From contig JAIETM010000003.1 in the NCBI GenBank assembly GCA_019745155.1, forward strand, positions 186,001 to 250,000: DNA of 64,000 bases, written 5' to 3'. A model generated the notes under the pieces. That model was not told the origin of the DNA and ran no database searches. It worked only from the letters and a program-made list of their open reading frames with translations. Origin of the DNA: Chitinophagaceae bacterium (lineage in GTDB: Bacteria > Bacteroidota > Bacteroidia > Chitinophagales > Chitinophagaceae). Position numbers and translations under genes: made by a program. Positions 36,315 through 44,825 of the stretch are shown piece by piece; position 1 is the stretch's first letter; every line of letters begins with the position of its first letter.

Positions 36315-37079
36315 TTATTGCTGCTTCAAGCGAGCAAGAAATCCTTCGAGTATTTTGTTAAACTCCACCGGCACTTCCATCATTGGTGCATGACCACAAT
36401 GATCAATGATATGCAGCTCACTGCTGGTGATGAGTTTATTGAACTCCCTGCCTACAAATGGTGGCGTAACGATATCGTTATTGCCCCAGATCAGGCAAGT
36501 AGGTACTTTAATCTGATTCAATTCTTCACCGAGGTTATTTCTGATGGCACTCTTAGCAAGAGAAATGATCTTGATGACTTTGAGTCGGTTATTGGTGATC
36601 TCGAACACTTCATCTACCAATTCTTTGGTAGCCACTGCTGGATCATAGAAAGTGATTTCTACTTTTTTTCTGATATACTCATAATCACCACGCTTGGGAT
36701 AGCTATCACCCATACCATTCTCAAACAAACCAGAACTACCTGTAAGAATCAAAGACTTGATACGCTCTGGATGTTTCAACACATGCACCAGCGCTACGTG
36801 TCCACCAAGTGAATTACCCAGCAAGTGCACATTTTGGTAATCCATTGTTTCAATGAATTTCTGTACATGCTTTTCTAATCCGCCTACAGTGGTATGAAAA
36901 ATATCTAAATCAAATAAAGGGAGAATAGGCACCACCACCTTGTGCGTGTGGCGAAAATGTTCTACCAGCTCTTTGAAATTACTGAGGGCACCAAACAAGC
37001 CATGGAGTAAGACCAGCGGCTCTCCTTCCCCTACTTCTACAAATTTGAATTTATCTACCTGTTTGATCTCGTAATTCAT
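36315..37079 (-). CDS. Alpha/beta hydrolase
   Basis: 254 residues from the ATG at 37079. The nucleophile elbow is GNSLGGH and the oxyanion region LVLLHGLFGALSN; the catalytic His is in IIDHCGHAPMMEVP near the C-terminus. The catalytic Asp is likely in WGNNDIVTPP. A cytoplasmic hydrolase of unknown substrate, similar to esterase and C-C hydrolase families. Confidence 0.87.
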   Translation of the reverse strand: MNYEIKQVDKFKFVEVGEGEPLVLLHGLFGALSNFKELVEHFRHTHKVVVPILPLFDLDIFHTTVGGLEKHVQKFIETMDYQNVHLLGNSLGGHVALVHVLKHPERIKSLILTGSSGLFENGMGDSYPKRGDYEYIRKKVEITFYDPAVATKELVDEVFEITNNRLKVIKIISLAKSAIRNNLGEELNQIKVPTCLIWGNNDIVTPPFVGREFNKLITSSELHIIDHCGHAPMMEVPVEFNKILEGFLARLKQQ

Positions 37080-37204
37080 GTTCAGTTGTTTCGGCAATCG
37101 TCAGACAAATACAAATAAAAGAAAAACCTCCAAAATCTGCAGAAATGCCTGTTACTTAATTACTAAGCAGTGTCCGCTAAGTTAGCTGATTTAGCTATAT
37201 AAAC

Positions 37205-37747
37205 CTATAGTATCAAGGTGCTAGAAGCAGGTTGCTCTGCAAAAAAATCACTTAGCTGCTGCAAGATATTTTTGATGAAAGGAAGTGCATCTGCAATAAA
37301 GCTGAGCAATGGTTTTGCAAAACCATGCATAAAATGATAGAATTGCGAATTTGCTTTCGCATCAGCCGACAATAACTGCAGTTTATCGGCGTAAAAAAGC
37401 ACCAGTGTCAGTAAACTGCTATACAATAATGCATACAATAGAATACCACCTATTCTGTTGGCCCAACCCAACATAGCAAACTCCAAGCTTTTCTGTACCA
37501 AGGCTGCTAAAATGCGCACACCGAAATACACGCCTATGATGATCAACAGAAAAGCCAGAAAGGGCAGCCACTTTGCATCCAGCTTGGTTTCCTCGCCCAA
37601 CCAAATAGCCACCATTGCAGAACATTTCAATGCGAGCAGCATGCCTACAATCATGCCCACAAAGCTGAACAAAGCCACCACCAGCCCTTTGGAATAACCC
37701 TTCCAAACAGCCAGCGCCATGAGTACCAGAAATACAATATCAATCAT
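37205..37747 (-). CDS. CvpA family membrane protein
   Basis: 180 residues, about four transmembrane helices, with the opening MIDIVFLVLMALAVWKGYSK and the LALLVQKSLEFAMLGWANRI-like region of CvpA proteins. In Escherichia coli CvpA is needed for colicin V production and bile tolerance; the general role is unknown. It is separated from yqeY by a terminator. Confidence 0.85.
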   Translation of the reverse strand: MIDIVFLVLMALAVWKGYSKGLVVALFSFVGMIVGMLLALKCSAMVAIWLGEETKLDAKWLPFLAFLLIIIGVYFGVRILAALVQKSLEFAMLGWANRIGGILLYALLYSSLLTLVLFYADKLQLLSADAKANSQFYHFMHGFAKPLLSFIADALPFIKNILQQLSDFFAEQPASSTLIL

Positions 37748-37748
37748 A

Positions 37749-37784
37749 AAAACAAATAGACCTGCCCAAGAGCAGGTCTATTTA
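37749..37784 (-). terminator. Intrinsic terminator after yqeY
   Basis: 12-bp stem AAATAGACCTGC/GCAGGTCTATTT with loop CCAAGA at 37755-37784, followed on the minus strand by TGTTTTT. It lies just before the cvpA ATG. Confidence 0.88.
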
Positions 37785-37803
37785 AAACGATATGCACGCG
37801 CAA

Positions 37804-38256
37804 TTATTTCGCCAGTAATTCTTTTACCAGTGCAGAAACCACTTTGCCATCTGCCTGACCGGCTAGTTGCTTGGTAGCAACACCCATTACTTTGCCCATG
37901 TCTTGCGGACCTGCAGCACCAACTTCTGTGATGATTTTCTCTAAAATCACTTTCAGTTCATCAGCACCCAATTGCTTAGGCAGGAATTGCTCGATGATGT
38001 CCAATTCTTCCTGTTCTTTCTGCGCCAAATCTGCACGACCCTGCGTAGTGAATACTTCCAGTGAATCCTTACGCTGCTTGGCCATACGTTGTAACAGTTT
38101 CAACTCACCTTCTTCAGTTACTGCACCATTGGCACCAGGTTCTGTTTTGGCTTTGATGATCTCCGCTTTGATGGCGCGCAAAGCACGCAACAATGCTTCA
38201 TTCTTGGTTTTCATGGCATCTTTCATGCCCTCCATCACTTTTGCTTCCAAACTCAT
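37804..38256 (-). CDS. GatB/YqeY family protein
   Basis: 150 residues. Recognised by LLRALRAIKAEIIKAKTEPG, QRKDSLEVFTTQGRADLAQ and the C-terminal PQDMGKVMGVATKQLAGQAD. The domain also occurs at the end of the GatB amidotransferase subunit and binds tRNA. The free-standing protein's role is unclear. It follows gldC by 11 bases. Confidence 0.92.
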   Translation of the reverse strand: MSLEAKVMEGMKDAMKTKNEALLRALRAIKAEIIKAKTEPGANGAVTEEGELKLLQRMAKQRKDSLEVFTTQGRADLAQKEQEELDIIEQFLPKQLGADELKVILEKIITEVGAAGPQDMGKVMGVATKQLAGQADGKVVSALVKELLAK

Positions 38257-38267
38257 GGTATCTTGAT

Positions 38268-38612
38268 TTAAGCGTTTTCTTTTAATTGCTGTTCACGGAA
38301 TTTGTTATAAAACTCTTTCGCAAAATCCTTCATTTCCCTTACCAGTTCTTGGTTGTGCGTAGCACGTTCAAATGCATCCGCCATACCCATCATGGTCTGG
38401 TAATAAAAATCTGCCATCTCATCCACCATCATGGTCTTGGTCCACAAATCAATACGCAGGGCAGATTTGTCAGCACCATCCCAAAAAGCCAACATCATGG
38501 CTTTGGCCTGTTGCATCATATCCGCAGTGCTATCTGTAGCAGTCCAGTTGATCTGCTCAGGCACTTTATCTTCATCGAGGTGAACGTCTACAGTAATTGT
38601 TGATTTACGCAT
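38268..38612 (-). CDS. gldC: Gliding motility protein GldC
   Basis: 114 residues. KSTITVDVHLDEDKVPEQIN, AMMLAFWDGADKSALRIDLW and MVDEMADFYYQTM match GldC. In Flavobacterium, GldC is a cytoplasmic protein that supports gliding; it is also kept in many non-gliding Bacteroidota. Upstream is a -7 box match (38630-38637). It probably co-transcribes with yqeY. Confidence 0.93.
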   Translation of the reverse strand: MRKSTITVDVHLDEDKVPEQINWTATDSTADMMQQAKAMMLAFWDGADKSALRIDLWTKTMMVDEMADFYYQTMMGMADAFERATHNQELVREMKDFAKEFYNKFREQQLKENA

Positions 38613-38629
38613 AGGGTAAAATTGAAGCG

Positions 38630-38637
38630 CAAATGTA
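38630..38637 (-). promoter_or_regulatory. Putative -7 box (TACATTTG) of gldC-yqeY
   Basis: TACATTTG on the minus strand, 17 bases before the gldC ATG. No TTG at a 21-base spacing. Confidence 0.4.
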
Positions 38638-38648
38638 TAACAAAGCCA

Positions 38649-39773
38649 TCAGCCCATCGCTTTTTCCAAGCTTTGCCAAAGCAAGTTGGCTGTTCTCTCC
38701 CAGCTGAACCGCTGCGCTTGTTCCAGTCCCTTGGTGATCAATCTGCTACGCAGCTGCTCATCTCTATAGATTTGGATCATCAATTGACCGATCGTATTCG
38801 GATCAGCAGGATCAGCATAAAGCGCAGCATCACCACCTGTTTCAGGCATGGCACTGGTATTGGCGGTGATAATGGGCACGCCCGATTGCATGGCTTCTAC
38901 AATGGGTACACCAAACCCTTCCCAAAAAGAAGGATAGACCGCCGCATATGCAGATGCGGTTATTTTGGCCAAGGCTTGCTCATCCAAATAATCCAGCAGC
39001 ACCACATCATCCCTGAACTTGTAGGTGCTGAGTTTTTCCAACACATCTTCATACTGCCAAGCTTTTCTGCCCACCACTAGCAATTTCATATTACTACGCT
39101 GCCATTTTTTGAACACCGAAAATGCCTTTAACAGATTCAAGAGATTCTTGCGCGGATGAATGCCTCCGGTGAATAAGAAATATTCGCAGTCGTTCGCATA
39201 CTGCGCTTTCACCGCAGCTTTTGCTTCATAATCCAGCGGCTGAAAAAATGGTTTGGCCGCACTATACACGATATTGGTTTTTCCGGCAGCTTTTGGATAT
39301 TGCTGGATGATATCCTTGGCCGAAAAATCGGATACTGTTGCTAGCTGAGTTGCTTTATGGATAAAAGATCCGGTAAATAGTTGATAAAACCAACGATGGT
39401 AGACCGGCACAAACTGCGGATAATGTTTGAATGACAAATCATGCACTACCATCAACTGCGGAATACTTGTCGTAATACTGCAAAAGCCATAGGGTTGTAC
39501 CAACACATCAGGCTTGTATTTGCGCAATGCCATGAGCAAGCGCAAGTTGTACCAATACAGAAAGCCTAGTGCATGTCGTGCGGGCGGACCTACTTCTACC
39601 AAGGTCACATTATCCGCAAAACGAAATAAAGGATCTGCAGGTCTGTCGAATACCAAAACAAACTGGTGTTGCGGATATTGCGCCACCCACCTGCGTACAA
39701 TCTCCTGCACAAAATAGCCATAGCCTTCCAGCTGACCTTTCTGCAGAAATATGGCGTTGATGGCGATGGTCAT
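38649..39773 (-). CDS. Glycosyltransferase family 4-type
   Basis: 374 residues from the ATG at 39773. It has the GT-B fold: N-terminal AINAIFLQKGQLEGYGYFVQ, LFTGGIHPRKNLLNLLKAF, VVYPSFWEGFGVPIVEAMQS (the E-x7-E motif) and TSAMPETGGDAALYADP. It moves a sugar from a nucleotide donor to an acceptor, likely in surface glycan synthesis. No other glycan genes are nearby. The start is 1 base from the 3-hydroxyacyl-CoA dehydrogenase stop, so the two are co-transcribed. Confidence 0.9.
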   Translation of the reverse strand: MTIAINAIFLQKGQLEGYGYFVQEIVRRWVAQYPQHQFVLVFDRPADPLFRFADNVTLVEVGPPARHALGFLYWYNLRLLMALRKYKPDVLVQPYGFCSITTSIPQLMVVHDLSFKHYPQFVPVYHRWFYQLFTGSFIHKATQLATVSDFSAKDIIQQYPKAAGKTNIVYSAAKPFFQPLDYEAKAAVKAQYANDCEYFLFTGGIHPRKNLLNLLKAFSVFKKWQRSNMKLLVVGRKAWQYEDVLEKLSTYKFRDDVVLLDYLDEQALAKITASAYAAVYPSFWEGFGVPIVEAMQSGVPIITANTSAMPETGGDAALYADPADPNTIGQLMIQIYRDEQLRSRLITKGLEQAQRFSWERTANLLWQSLEKAMG

Positions 39774-39774
39774 C

Positions 39775-40626
39775 TTACTTGCTGTAATCGTAAAATCCTT
39801 TTCCTGTTTTTCTGCCCAATTCACCTGCGGCTACTTTTGCCGCTTGCACTGGCGATGGTGTTAATCGCTCGGGCTTGCCCAATGCTTCCCATACAATCTG
39901 ACTCACACCATAATTAATATCCATACCAATCAGGTCCATCAATTTAAAAGGCCCCATCTTGAACCCAGTTCCTTCCATCACCTGATCGATCGTGGCAGGA
40001 TCTGCCAGTCCTTTCTCCACCATTTGCATGGCTTCGAGGTAATAATGACGCGCCACTCGGTTCACAATAAAGCCCGGTGCATCTTTACACACAACAGGCA
40101 CTTTTTGCATACGCTTGGCGATATCTACCAGCATGTCGATCACCGCTTCATTGGTTTGCTCCCCGCGAATCACTTCTACCAATTTCATCAAGGGCGCTGG
40201 ATTGAAGAAATGCATGCCGGCTACGCGGGATGGATTCACTATTTTTTCCGCAATCGCGCTTACCGAAATAGAAGAAGTATTGGTAGCAAAAATGGTTTCA
40301 CTGTGGTTGAGCTCGGCCAATTGATTGAACAAAGCCACTTTGGCTGCAGTCTGTTCAATGATGGCCTCGATGATCAAATCAGCGATGCATAACTGTAAAT
40401 CACCAGTAAATTGAATGCGTGCATACACATCAGCAGCCGGCTCTTGCAGTCTGCCCTTGGATTCCAGCTGGTTCAAACTGGCTTGGATACTCTTTGCAGC
40501 CTTATCCAAGACTGCCGCATTCAAGTCGAATAAAATGGTATAAAAACCGGCTTGTGCAGCTACCTGAGCAATACCGCTACCCATGGTGCCGGCGCCGCAA
40601 ACACAGATCGTTTCCACCCTATACAT
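39775..40626 (-). CDS. 3-hydroxybutyryl-CoA dehydrogenase
   Basis: 283 residues, the length of the bacterial single-domain enzyme. NAD site CGAGTMGSGIAQVAAQAGF, FATNTSSISVSAIAEKI, active-site His and Asn in GMHFFNPAPLMKLVEVI, and GFIVNRVARHYYLEAMQM. It oxidises or reduces 3-hydroxybutyryl-CoA in fatty-acid or butanoate metabolism. It has a promoter match upstream (TTG-N21-TAAGTTTG). Confidence 0.92.
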   Translation of the reverse strand: MYRVETICVCGAGTMGSGIAQVAAQAGFYTILFDLNAAVLDKAAKSIQASLNQLESKGRLQEPAADVYARIQFTGDLQLCIADLIIEAIIEQTAAKVALFNQLAELNHSETIFATNTSSISVSAIAEKIVNPSRVAGMHFFNPAPLMKLVEVIRGEQTNEAVIDMLVDIAKRMQKVPVVCKDAPGFIVNRVARHYYLEAMQMVEKGLADPATIDQVMEGTGFKMGPFKLMDLIGMDINYGVSQIVWEALGKPERLTPSPVQAAKVAAGELGRKTGKGFYDYSK

Positions 40627-40643
40627 GGCTGAGATTTGAACGG

Positions 40644-40675
40644 CAAACTTACAGTTTATCCACCATGCCTGCCAA
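40644..40675 (-). promoter_or_regulatory. Promoter of the 3-hydroxybutyryl-CoA dehydrogenase gene (TTG-N21-TAAGTTTG)
   Basis: On the minus strand TTG (40675-40673), 21 bases, TAAGTTTG (40651-40644), 17 bases before the ATG. Confidence 0.65.
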
Positions 40676-40714
40676 TCAGCATTTTATGGGGGTTACCTGC
40701 ACTATTTTTACAGC

Positions 40715-41362
40715 ATGATGGAACAACTCGATCTCTTTGGTAATGCGTATACACCGGCACCTAAGCCGACTGCGCCCAAAAAGAAGGCGGTGAAAGCCGT
40801 GCCTCATCCAGTTGAACCATCTGTGGTAGCTGAGCCTAACCCCGAAGTGTTCAATGACGGACGCATCAGCGTGAAGGTGAAGGCTAAGGTTGTAGCAGAA
40901 CCGGTTGTTGCAAAACCAGATGAATCGGCACCAGTTAATGAACCGAAACCTACTGCTGCTAAAGGTAAGCGTGGGAGAAAATCATTGAAGGACTTGGATG
41001 CTGAGGTTGACTTGATTGATGTGCCCGATGAAGCAACACTGCAACAAAAATTATACTACTCTATCAGCGAAGTAGCTGGCTGGTTTCGTGTGAACACATC
41101 TTTGATTCGTTACTGGGAAAACGAGTTCGATATTCTAAAGCCCAGAAAGAACAGAAAAGGCGATCGTCTCTTTCGCGTAGAAGACATCAAGAACCTCCAA
41201 TTGATTTATTATCTACTGCGCCAACGAAAATTTTCTATTGAAGGCGCACGCAATTATTTGAAGCAGCACAAGCAACAAGCTGATGCCCAAATGCAGGTAG
41301 CTGCATCTTTAACAAAATTCCGTACGTTTCTGCTAGAGTTGCGTGCTAACTTAGACGCATGA
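40715..41362 (+). CDS. MerR-family transcriptional regulator with a long N-terminal linker
   Basis: 215 residues. The HTH/wing region begins near residue 110: LYYSISEVAGWFRVNTSLIR, YWENEFDILKPRKNRKGDRL and RVEDIKNLQLIYYLLR. The first 105 residues are a low-complexity Pro/Ala/Lys/Val linker (PKPTAPKKKAVKAVPHP, AKGKRGRKSLKDLD) that resembles an AT-hook-like basic tail. The C-terminal helix likely dimerises. The regulated genes are unknown. The stop overlaps the thioredoxin ATG (ATGA). Confidence 0.88.
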   Translation: MMEQLDLFGNAYTPAPKPTAPKKKAVKAVPHPVEPSVVAEPNPEVFNDGRISVKVKAKVVAEPVVAKPDESAPVNEPKPTAAKGKRGRKSLKDLDAEVDLIDVPDEATLQQKLYYSISEVAGWFRVNTSLIRYWENEFDILKPRKNRKGDRLFRVEDIKNLQLIYYLLRQRKFSIEGARNYLKQHKQQADAQMQVAASLTKFRTFLLELRANLDA

Positions 41363-41880
41363 AGCAAGTTTTCTTATTAGCCATCGCTGCAATCTTATTT
41401 TCCTGCAGTACACAACGTGCTGTTAGCAAAGCTGATTTTACAGTTATTCCCGACTCCGCAGATAAAGTACTCAAAGGCATTATTACACGTGCTACACTGG
41501 AAGCAGACCCTGCATTCAGCTGGTTAAAAACCAATATGCAATACGGCAGGCCTGATGATGCAGCAGTACAAGCTTTTCGCGAGAAGAAAGGGCAGTTTTC
41601 TTTAGTTGTATTTGTTGGCACTTGGTGTTTAGATACCAAGAACTTATTACCTAAACTTTATCAACTCACCGATGCAAGCGGTTTTCCTTTAGAGAAAGTG
41701 CAGTTGATTGCAACAGATAGGAAAAAGCAAGCTGCCAATAATTTACACGAGCAGTATAAAGTGTATGCTGTGCCCGCTTTTCTAGTCATCAAAGATGGAA
41801 AAGAAGTTGGCCGAGTTACTGAGTATGGCGAAACCGGTGATCCCATTAAGGAATTAGGCGCCATTGTAGCCAAGCTTTAA
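41359..41880 (+). CDS. Thioredoxin-like lipoprotein with a single active-site cysteine
   Basis: 173 residues. A lipoprotein signal MKQVFLLAIAAILFSC (Cys16). The thioredoxin fold is visible at VVFVGTWCLDTKNLLPKLYQ and VYAVPAFLVIKDGKEVGR. The usual CxxC is CLDT, so only the first cysteine is present. It may act as a one-cysteine thiol protein or binding protein. It is coupled to the MerR gene by an ATGA overlap and overlaps the convergent MscS gene by 4 bases. Confidence 0.85.
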   Translation: MKQVFLLAIAAILFSCSTQRAVSKADFTVIPDSADKVLKGIITRATLEADPAFSWLKTNMQYGRPDDAAVQAFREKKGQFSLVVFVGTWCLDTKNLLPKLYQLTDASGFPLEKVQLIATDRKKQAANNLHEQYKVYAVPAFLVIKDGKEVGRVTEYGETGDPIKELGAIVAKL

Positions 41881-42965
41881 GCCTGACGCACTACCACGTC
41901 GGTGCTAGCTGCAGCTAACTCTATTTTTTGTTCATTCAACCATTGAATGGTCTCCAGATTAATCTGCGCACGCAGTTCGTTGAATGCTTCAACACTAAAC
42001 TCCATTGATACCATATACTCAATCGTGAATACGTGTGCATTCTTACCTGTATCCGATAAAAACACAACCTGTCCGTCAATACCCGGCTTAGTGAGTATTT
42101 GCTTTACTGCAGTTGTTAAAGCAGCTAGTTGTTGTGCTGAAGCTCCTAAGCCTATCTCCAGCTTCATTTCTGCTTTACGCTGTGTACGTAAAGAAATATT
42201 ATCTACGATACTATCCACCATCTGCTTATTAGGCACAGAGATGTAAGTTTTTTCCGTCGTGCGAATACGTGTACTACGCAGGCCAATTTTTTCAATGGTG
42301 CCTGTAAAGCCCTGCACCTTCACAAGATCACCTGTAACAAAAGGCTTGTCAAAGAAAATGATGAAAGAAGCAATCAGGTTTTCTAAACTTTCTCTTGTTG
42401 CCAAAGCAATGGCCGCACCCACAATGCTCAAACCTGTAAGCAGGTTGCCAATGTCTTTATGGAAAACAAAATGCAGAATGAGTAGAATACCATTCAGCAC
42501 AATCAGCACTTTGAGAAAATCCTTGAAGAATACGATTAACTGGTTATCGGTTTGATCGGATGTCTTATTGGCCTTCTCTTCTAATATCAACGCAATGAAT
42601 TCAATAACACGTAAGCACAACCATATAAATGTAATGATGAGTACTAAGTCGCCCAAGCCACCAATCAAGTTCTTGAGTGTGACTTTGTATATCGATACAT
42701 CCAGTGCAGAGGGAAAACGAAGCTTCTCAACAGCAATCAAAGTGATGAATGTAATCAGGAATAACTCCAAAGGTTGCTTTACCAGATCCACAAAAGACAT
42801 ACGCAGTGTTTGCTTGCCTTTTTTAGAAACCATTTTAAAGATCAAACCAGCAAAATATTTAGAAATGATACGCCTGATCAAAGCAATCATACCAATTGCG
42901 AGAAACACAACCAGATAACTACGAACAGTGTTATCCAAAATCACATGATTCAAAAAATCTTGCAT
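41877..42965 (-). CDS. MscS-family mechanosensitive ion channel
   Basis: 362 residues with about five membrane helices. The MscS pore/beta domain starts near GLSIVGAAIALATRESLENL, then FIIFFDKPFVTGDLVKVQGF, GTIEKIGLRSTRIRTTEKTY and SVPNKQMVDSIVDN. It releases solutes when membrane tension rises. It precedes nothing on the left and follows lpxH by 9 bases. Confidence 0.92.
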   Translation of the reverse strand: MQDFLNHVILDNTVRSYLVVFLAIGMIALIRRIISKYFAGLIFKMVSKKGKQTLRMSFVDLVKQPLELFLITFITLIAVEKLRFPSALDVSIYKVTLKNLIGGLGDLVLIITFIWLCLRVIEFIALILEEKANKTSDQTDNQLIVFFKDFLKVLIVLNGILLILHFVFHKDIGNLLTGLSIVGAAIALATRESLENLIASFIIFFDKPFVTGDLVKVQGFTGTIEKIGLRSTRIRTTEKTYISVPNKQMVDSIVDNISLRTQRKAEMKLEIGLGASAQQLAALTTAVKQILTKPGIDGQVVFLSDTGKNAHVFTIEYMVSMEFSVEAFNELRAQINLETIQWLNEQKIELAAASTDVVVRQA

Positions 42966-42974
42966 AGCTCAACA

Positions 42975-43736
42975 CTATTTTTTCCAGTGATGCAATTGTA
43001 CGTCTTGCCCGTCGAAACTGGCATAAGTGAAGTTTCGTATCCAATCACCCAAATTGATATATCTGCTTCGTTCATTTAGCGCAAAATCAATCGGATAATG
43101 TCTATGCCCGAAAATAAAATAGTCGTAATGCGCTTTTACCAATACTTCTTTACAGTAAATAATTAGCCACTCTTTATCTGCACCTAAAAAATCCGCATCT
43201 GCTTCACCGGTTTTCTCCCGACTTTTTCTGCTAAAATAATTCGCCAGTCCGATACCCAAGTTGGGATGCAACCAACCAAAGAGCCACTGGCAAACCGGAT
43301 TGCGGAAAATCTTCTTGATGAATTTAAAGCCATGATCTCCAGGACCTAAGCCATCACCATGACCGATATAAAAACGTTTACCATTCCACTCGTATACTTT
43401 GGGCTCGTAATGCACAGGTATATTCAATTCTTGCTGAAAATAATCGCGCATCCACATATCGTGGTTGCCCACAAACACTTCTACAGGAATACCACTATCG
43501 GTTAATTCGGCCAGCTTACCCAACAAGCGGGTAAACCCGCGAGGCACTGCTTTTTTGTATTCAAACCAGAAATCAAAAATATCGCCGGCAATAATGATGC
43601 AGCCTGCATCGTGACGAATCTGCTCCAGAAATGCAACAACTGCTTTTTCTCTCTCCAAACTGGCTGCATGATTAGGCGCACCCAAGTGAAAATCAGACAG
43701 GAGATAAAGTTTCTTATTTGAACTAAATGCTTGCAA
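42975..43736 (-). CDS. lpxH: UDP-2,3-diacylglucosamine diphosphatase-type phosphoesterase
   Basis: 253 residues. Metal-site motifs of the calcineurin-like family: LSDFHLGAPNH, AGDIFDFWFEY, VGNHDMWM, GHGDGLGPGD and FGHRHYPID. LpxH cleaves UDP-2,3-diacylglucosamine in lipid A synthesis. The sequence fits the Bacteroidota LpxH group; the assignment is by motif likeness. Confidence 0.88.
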   Translation of the reverse strand: MQAFSSNKKLYLLSDFHLGAPNHAASLEREKAVVAFLEQIRHDAGCIIIAGDIFDFWFEYKKAVPRGFTRLLGKLAELTDSGIPVEVFVGNHDMWMRDYFQQELNIPVHYEPKVYEWNGKRFYIGHGDGLGPGDHGFKFIKKIFRNPVCQWLFGWLHPNLGIGLANYFSRKSREKTGEADADFLGADKEWLIIYCKEVLVKAHYDYFIFGHRHYPIDFALNERSRYINLGDWIRNFTYASFDGQDVQLHHWKK

Positions 43737-43739
43737 TGA

Positions 43740-44168
43740 TCAGGAATTGTTTTTGCGGAAAAGGTATTCCAGCACATCGCCACTTTCAATCAATGGGCGA
43801 CCTTCTATGGAAAGGTTAAACCAATAAATCCATGCAGTGGTTTCTACGCCATTGTAAAACACTTTGGTGATGGCTCTACGATAATGAGGCGTTTCGCCAT
43901 CATCAGGATGCACACCTTCATAATCATCTAACTGCGCAATAGCCCAGCCGAACTGGTCTGTATTGGTAATGTGGTATAACTCGCCTTTGATCATACATCC
44001 AGCTTCGCTGGGAATAGCAGCAGGATATTCGCCCATATCATATAAACAACCGGGCACAGAAGCTTCTCCAACAAGCGTAAAGAAATTGCTGATATACGCG
44101 TAGGCCGGATGCTTGAATCCGCTTCTTAAAGAACCATACACGAATAATTGATAACACTTATCTGGCAT
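43740..44168 (-). CDS. Gamma-glutamylcyclotransferase-like (GGCT/AIG2) protein
   Basis: 142 residues from the ATG at 44168; the frame runs to an ATG at 44189, also possible. It has the GGCT fold motif YQLFVYGSLRSGFKHPAYAY, GCLYDMGEYPAAIPSEAG and LDDYEGVHPDD. Family members handle gamma-glutamyl-amine or related small metabolites. It lies between the LUD gene and lpxH in the ftsH operon. Confidence 0.85.
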   Translation of the reverse strand: MPDKCYQLFVYGSLRSGFKHPAYAYISNFFTLVGEASVPGCLYDMGEYPAAIPSEAGCMIKGELYHITNTDQFGWAIAQLDDYEGVHPDDGETPHYRRAITKVFYNGVETTAWIYWFNLSIEGRPLIESGDVLEYLFRKNNS

Positions 44169-44195
44169 AACACCATAAAGATAAACCATTCCGCC

Positions 44196-44825
44196 TCAGC
44201 GTTCTACCAGAAAACAAAATACTTCTTTGGGGCCATGCACACCAACCACCAGCGTCTTTTCAATATCTGCAGTACGACTAGGCCCCGTAGCTAAAGTGAT
44301 GAGTGAAGGCAGTGTTGCGTGTTCCGATACGGTTTGCATCAAAGCATCACCAATATCATCCACCAATTGATCGGTATACGCTATACAGATATGCGCAGGT
44401 GCATACACAGTGGTTGTTCTGCCACTAGCAGTTGCACTACTCAGCAACATACTTCCTGTTCGTGCAACCAGCTTATCGCAGGAAGTGATGGATACATGAC
44501 AGTGATGTAAATCATCAGTAGTATGGGCTGCAAAACCTTTAGCAGCAAGCATGTCTACAATAGGCTGCTCTTTGCAATAAATATGCTCCCAATGCCTGGC
44601 TTCTACCAATTGTTGTAATTGTACCGCCAATTCCGCTTCATCTGCACAGAAGGAGAATCTTCCTTGCAGTTTGGTGAAGTTTTCAGCAAACGTAATCGCC
44701 AACTCATCAGCAGATGCGTGAAACACATTGCGATCTACTGTTCTAGCAGGAAAGGGAACAGGCACTTGCTTTTGCAGTGCCTGTTGTATTCTATTTAAGA
44801 TATTTTCTCTTGCAGACTGACTCAT
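44196..44825 (-). CDS. LUD-domain (LutC/YkgG) protein
   Basis: 209 residues. The LUD pattern is SARENILNRIQQALQ, ITSCDKLVARTGSMLLSSAT and LATGPSRTADIEKTLVVGVHG. LutC normally works with LutA and LutB in lactate oxidation; no such partners are here. Its ATG overlaps the ftsH stop by ATGA, so it is coupled to ftsH. Confidence 0.88.
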   Translation of the reverse strand: MSQSARENILNRIQQALQKQVPVPFPARTVDRNVFHASADELAITFAENFTKLQGRFSFCADEAELAVQLQQLVEARHWEHIYCKEQPIVDMLAAKGFAAHTTDDLHHCHVSITSCDKLVARTGSMLLSSATASGRTTTVYAPAHICIAYTDQLVDDIGDALMQTVSEHATLPSLITLATGPSRTADIEKTLVVGVHGPKEVFCFLVER

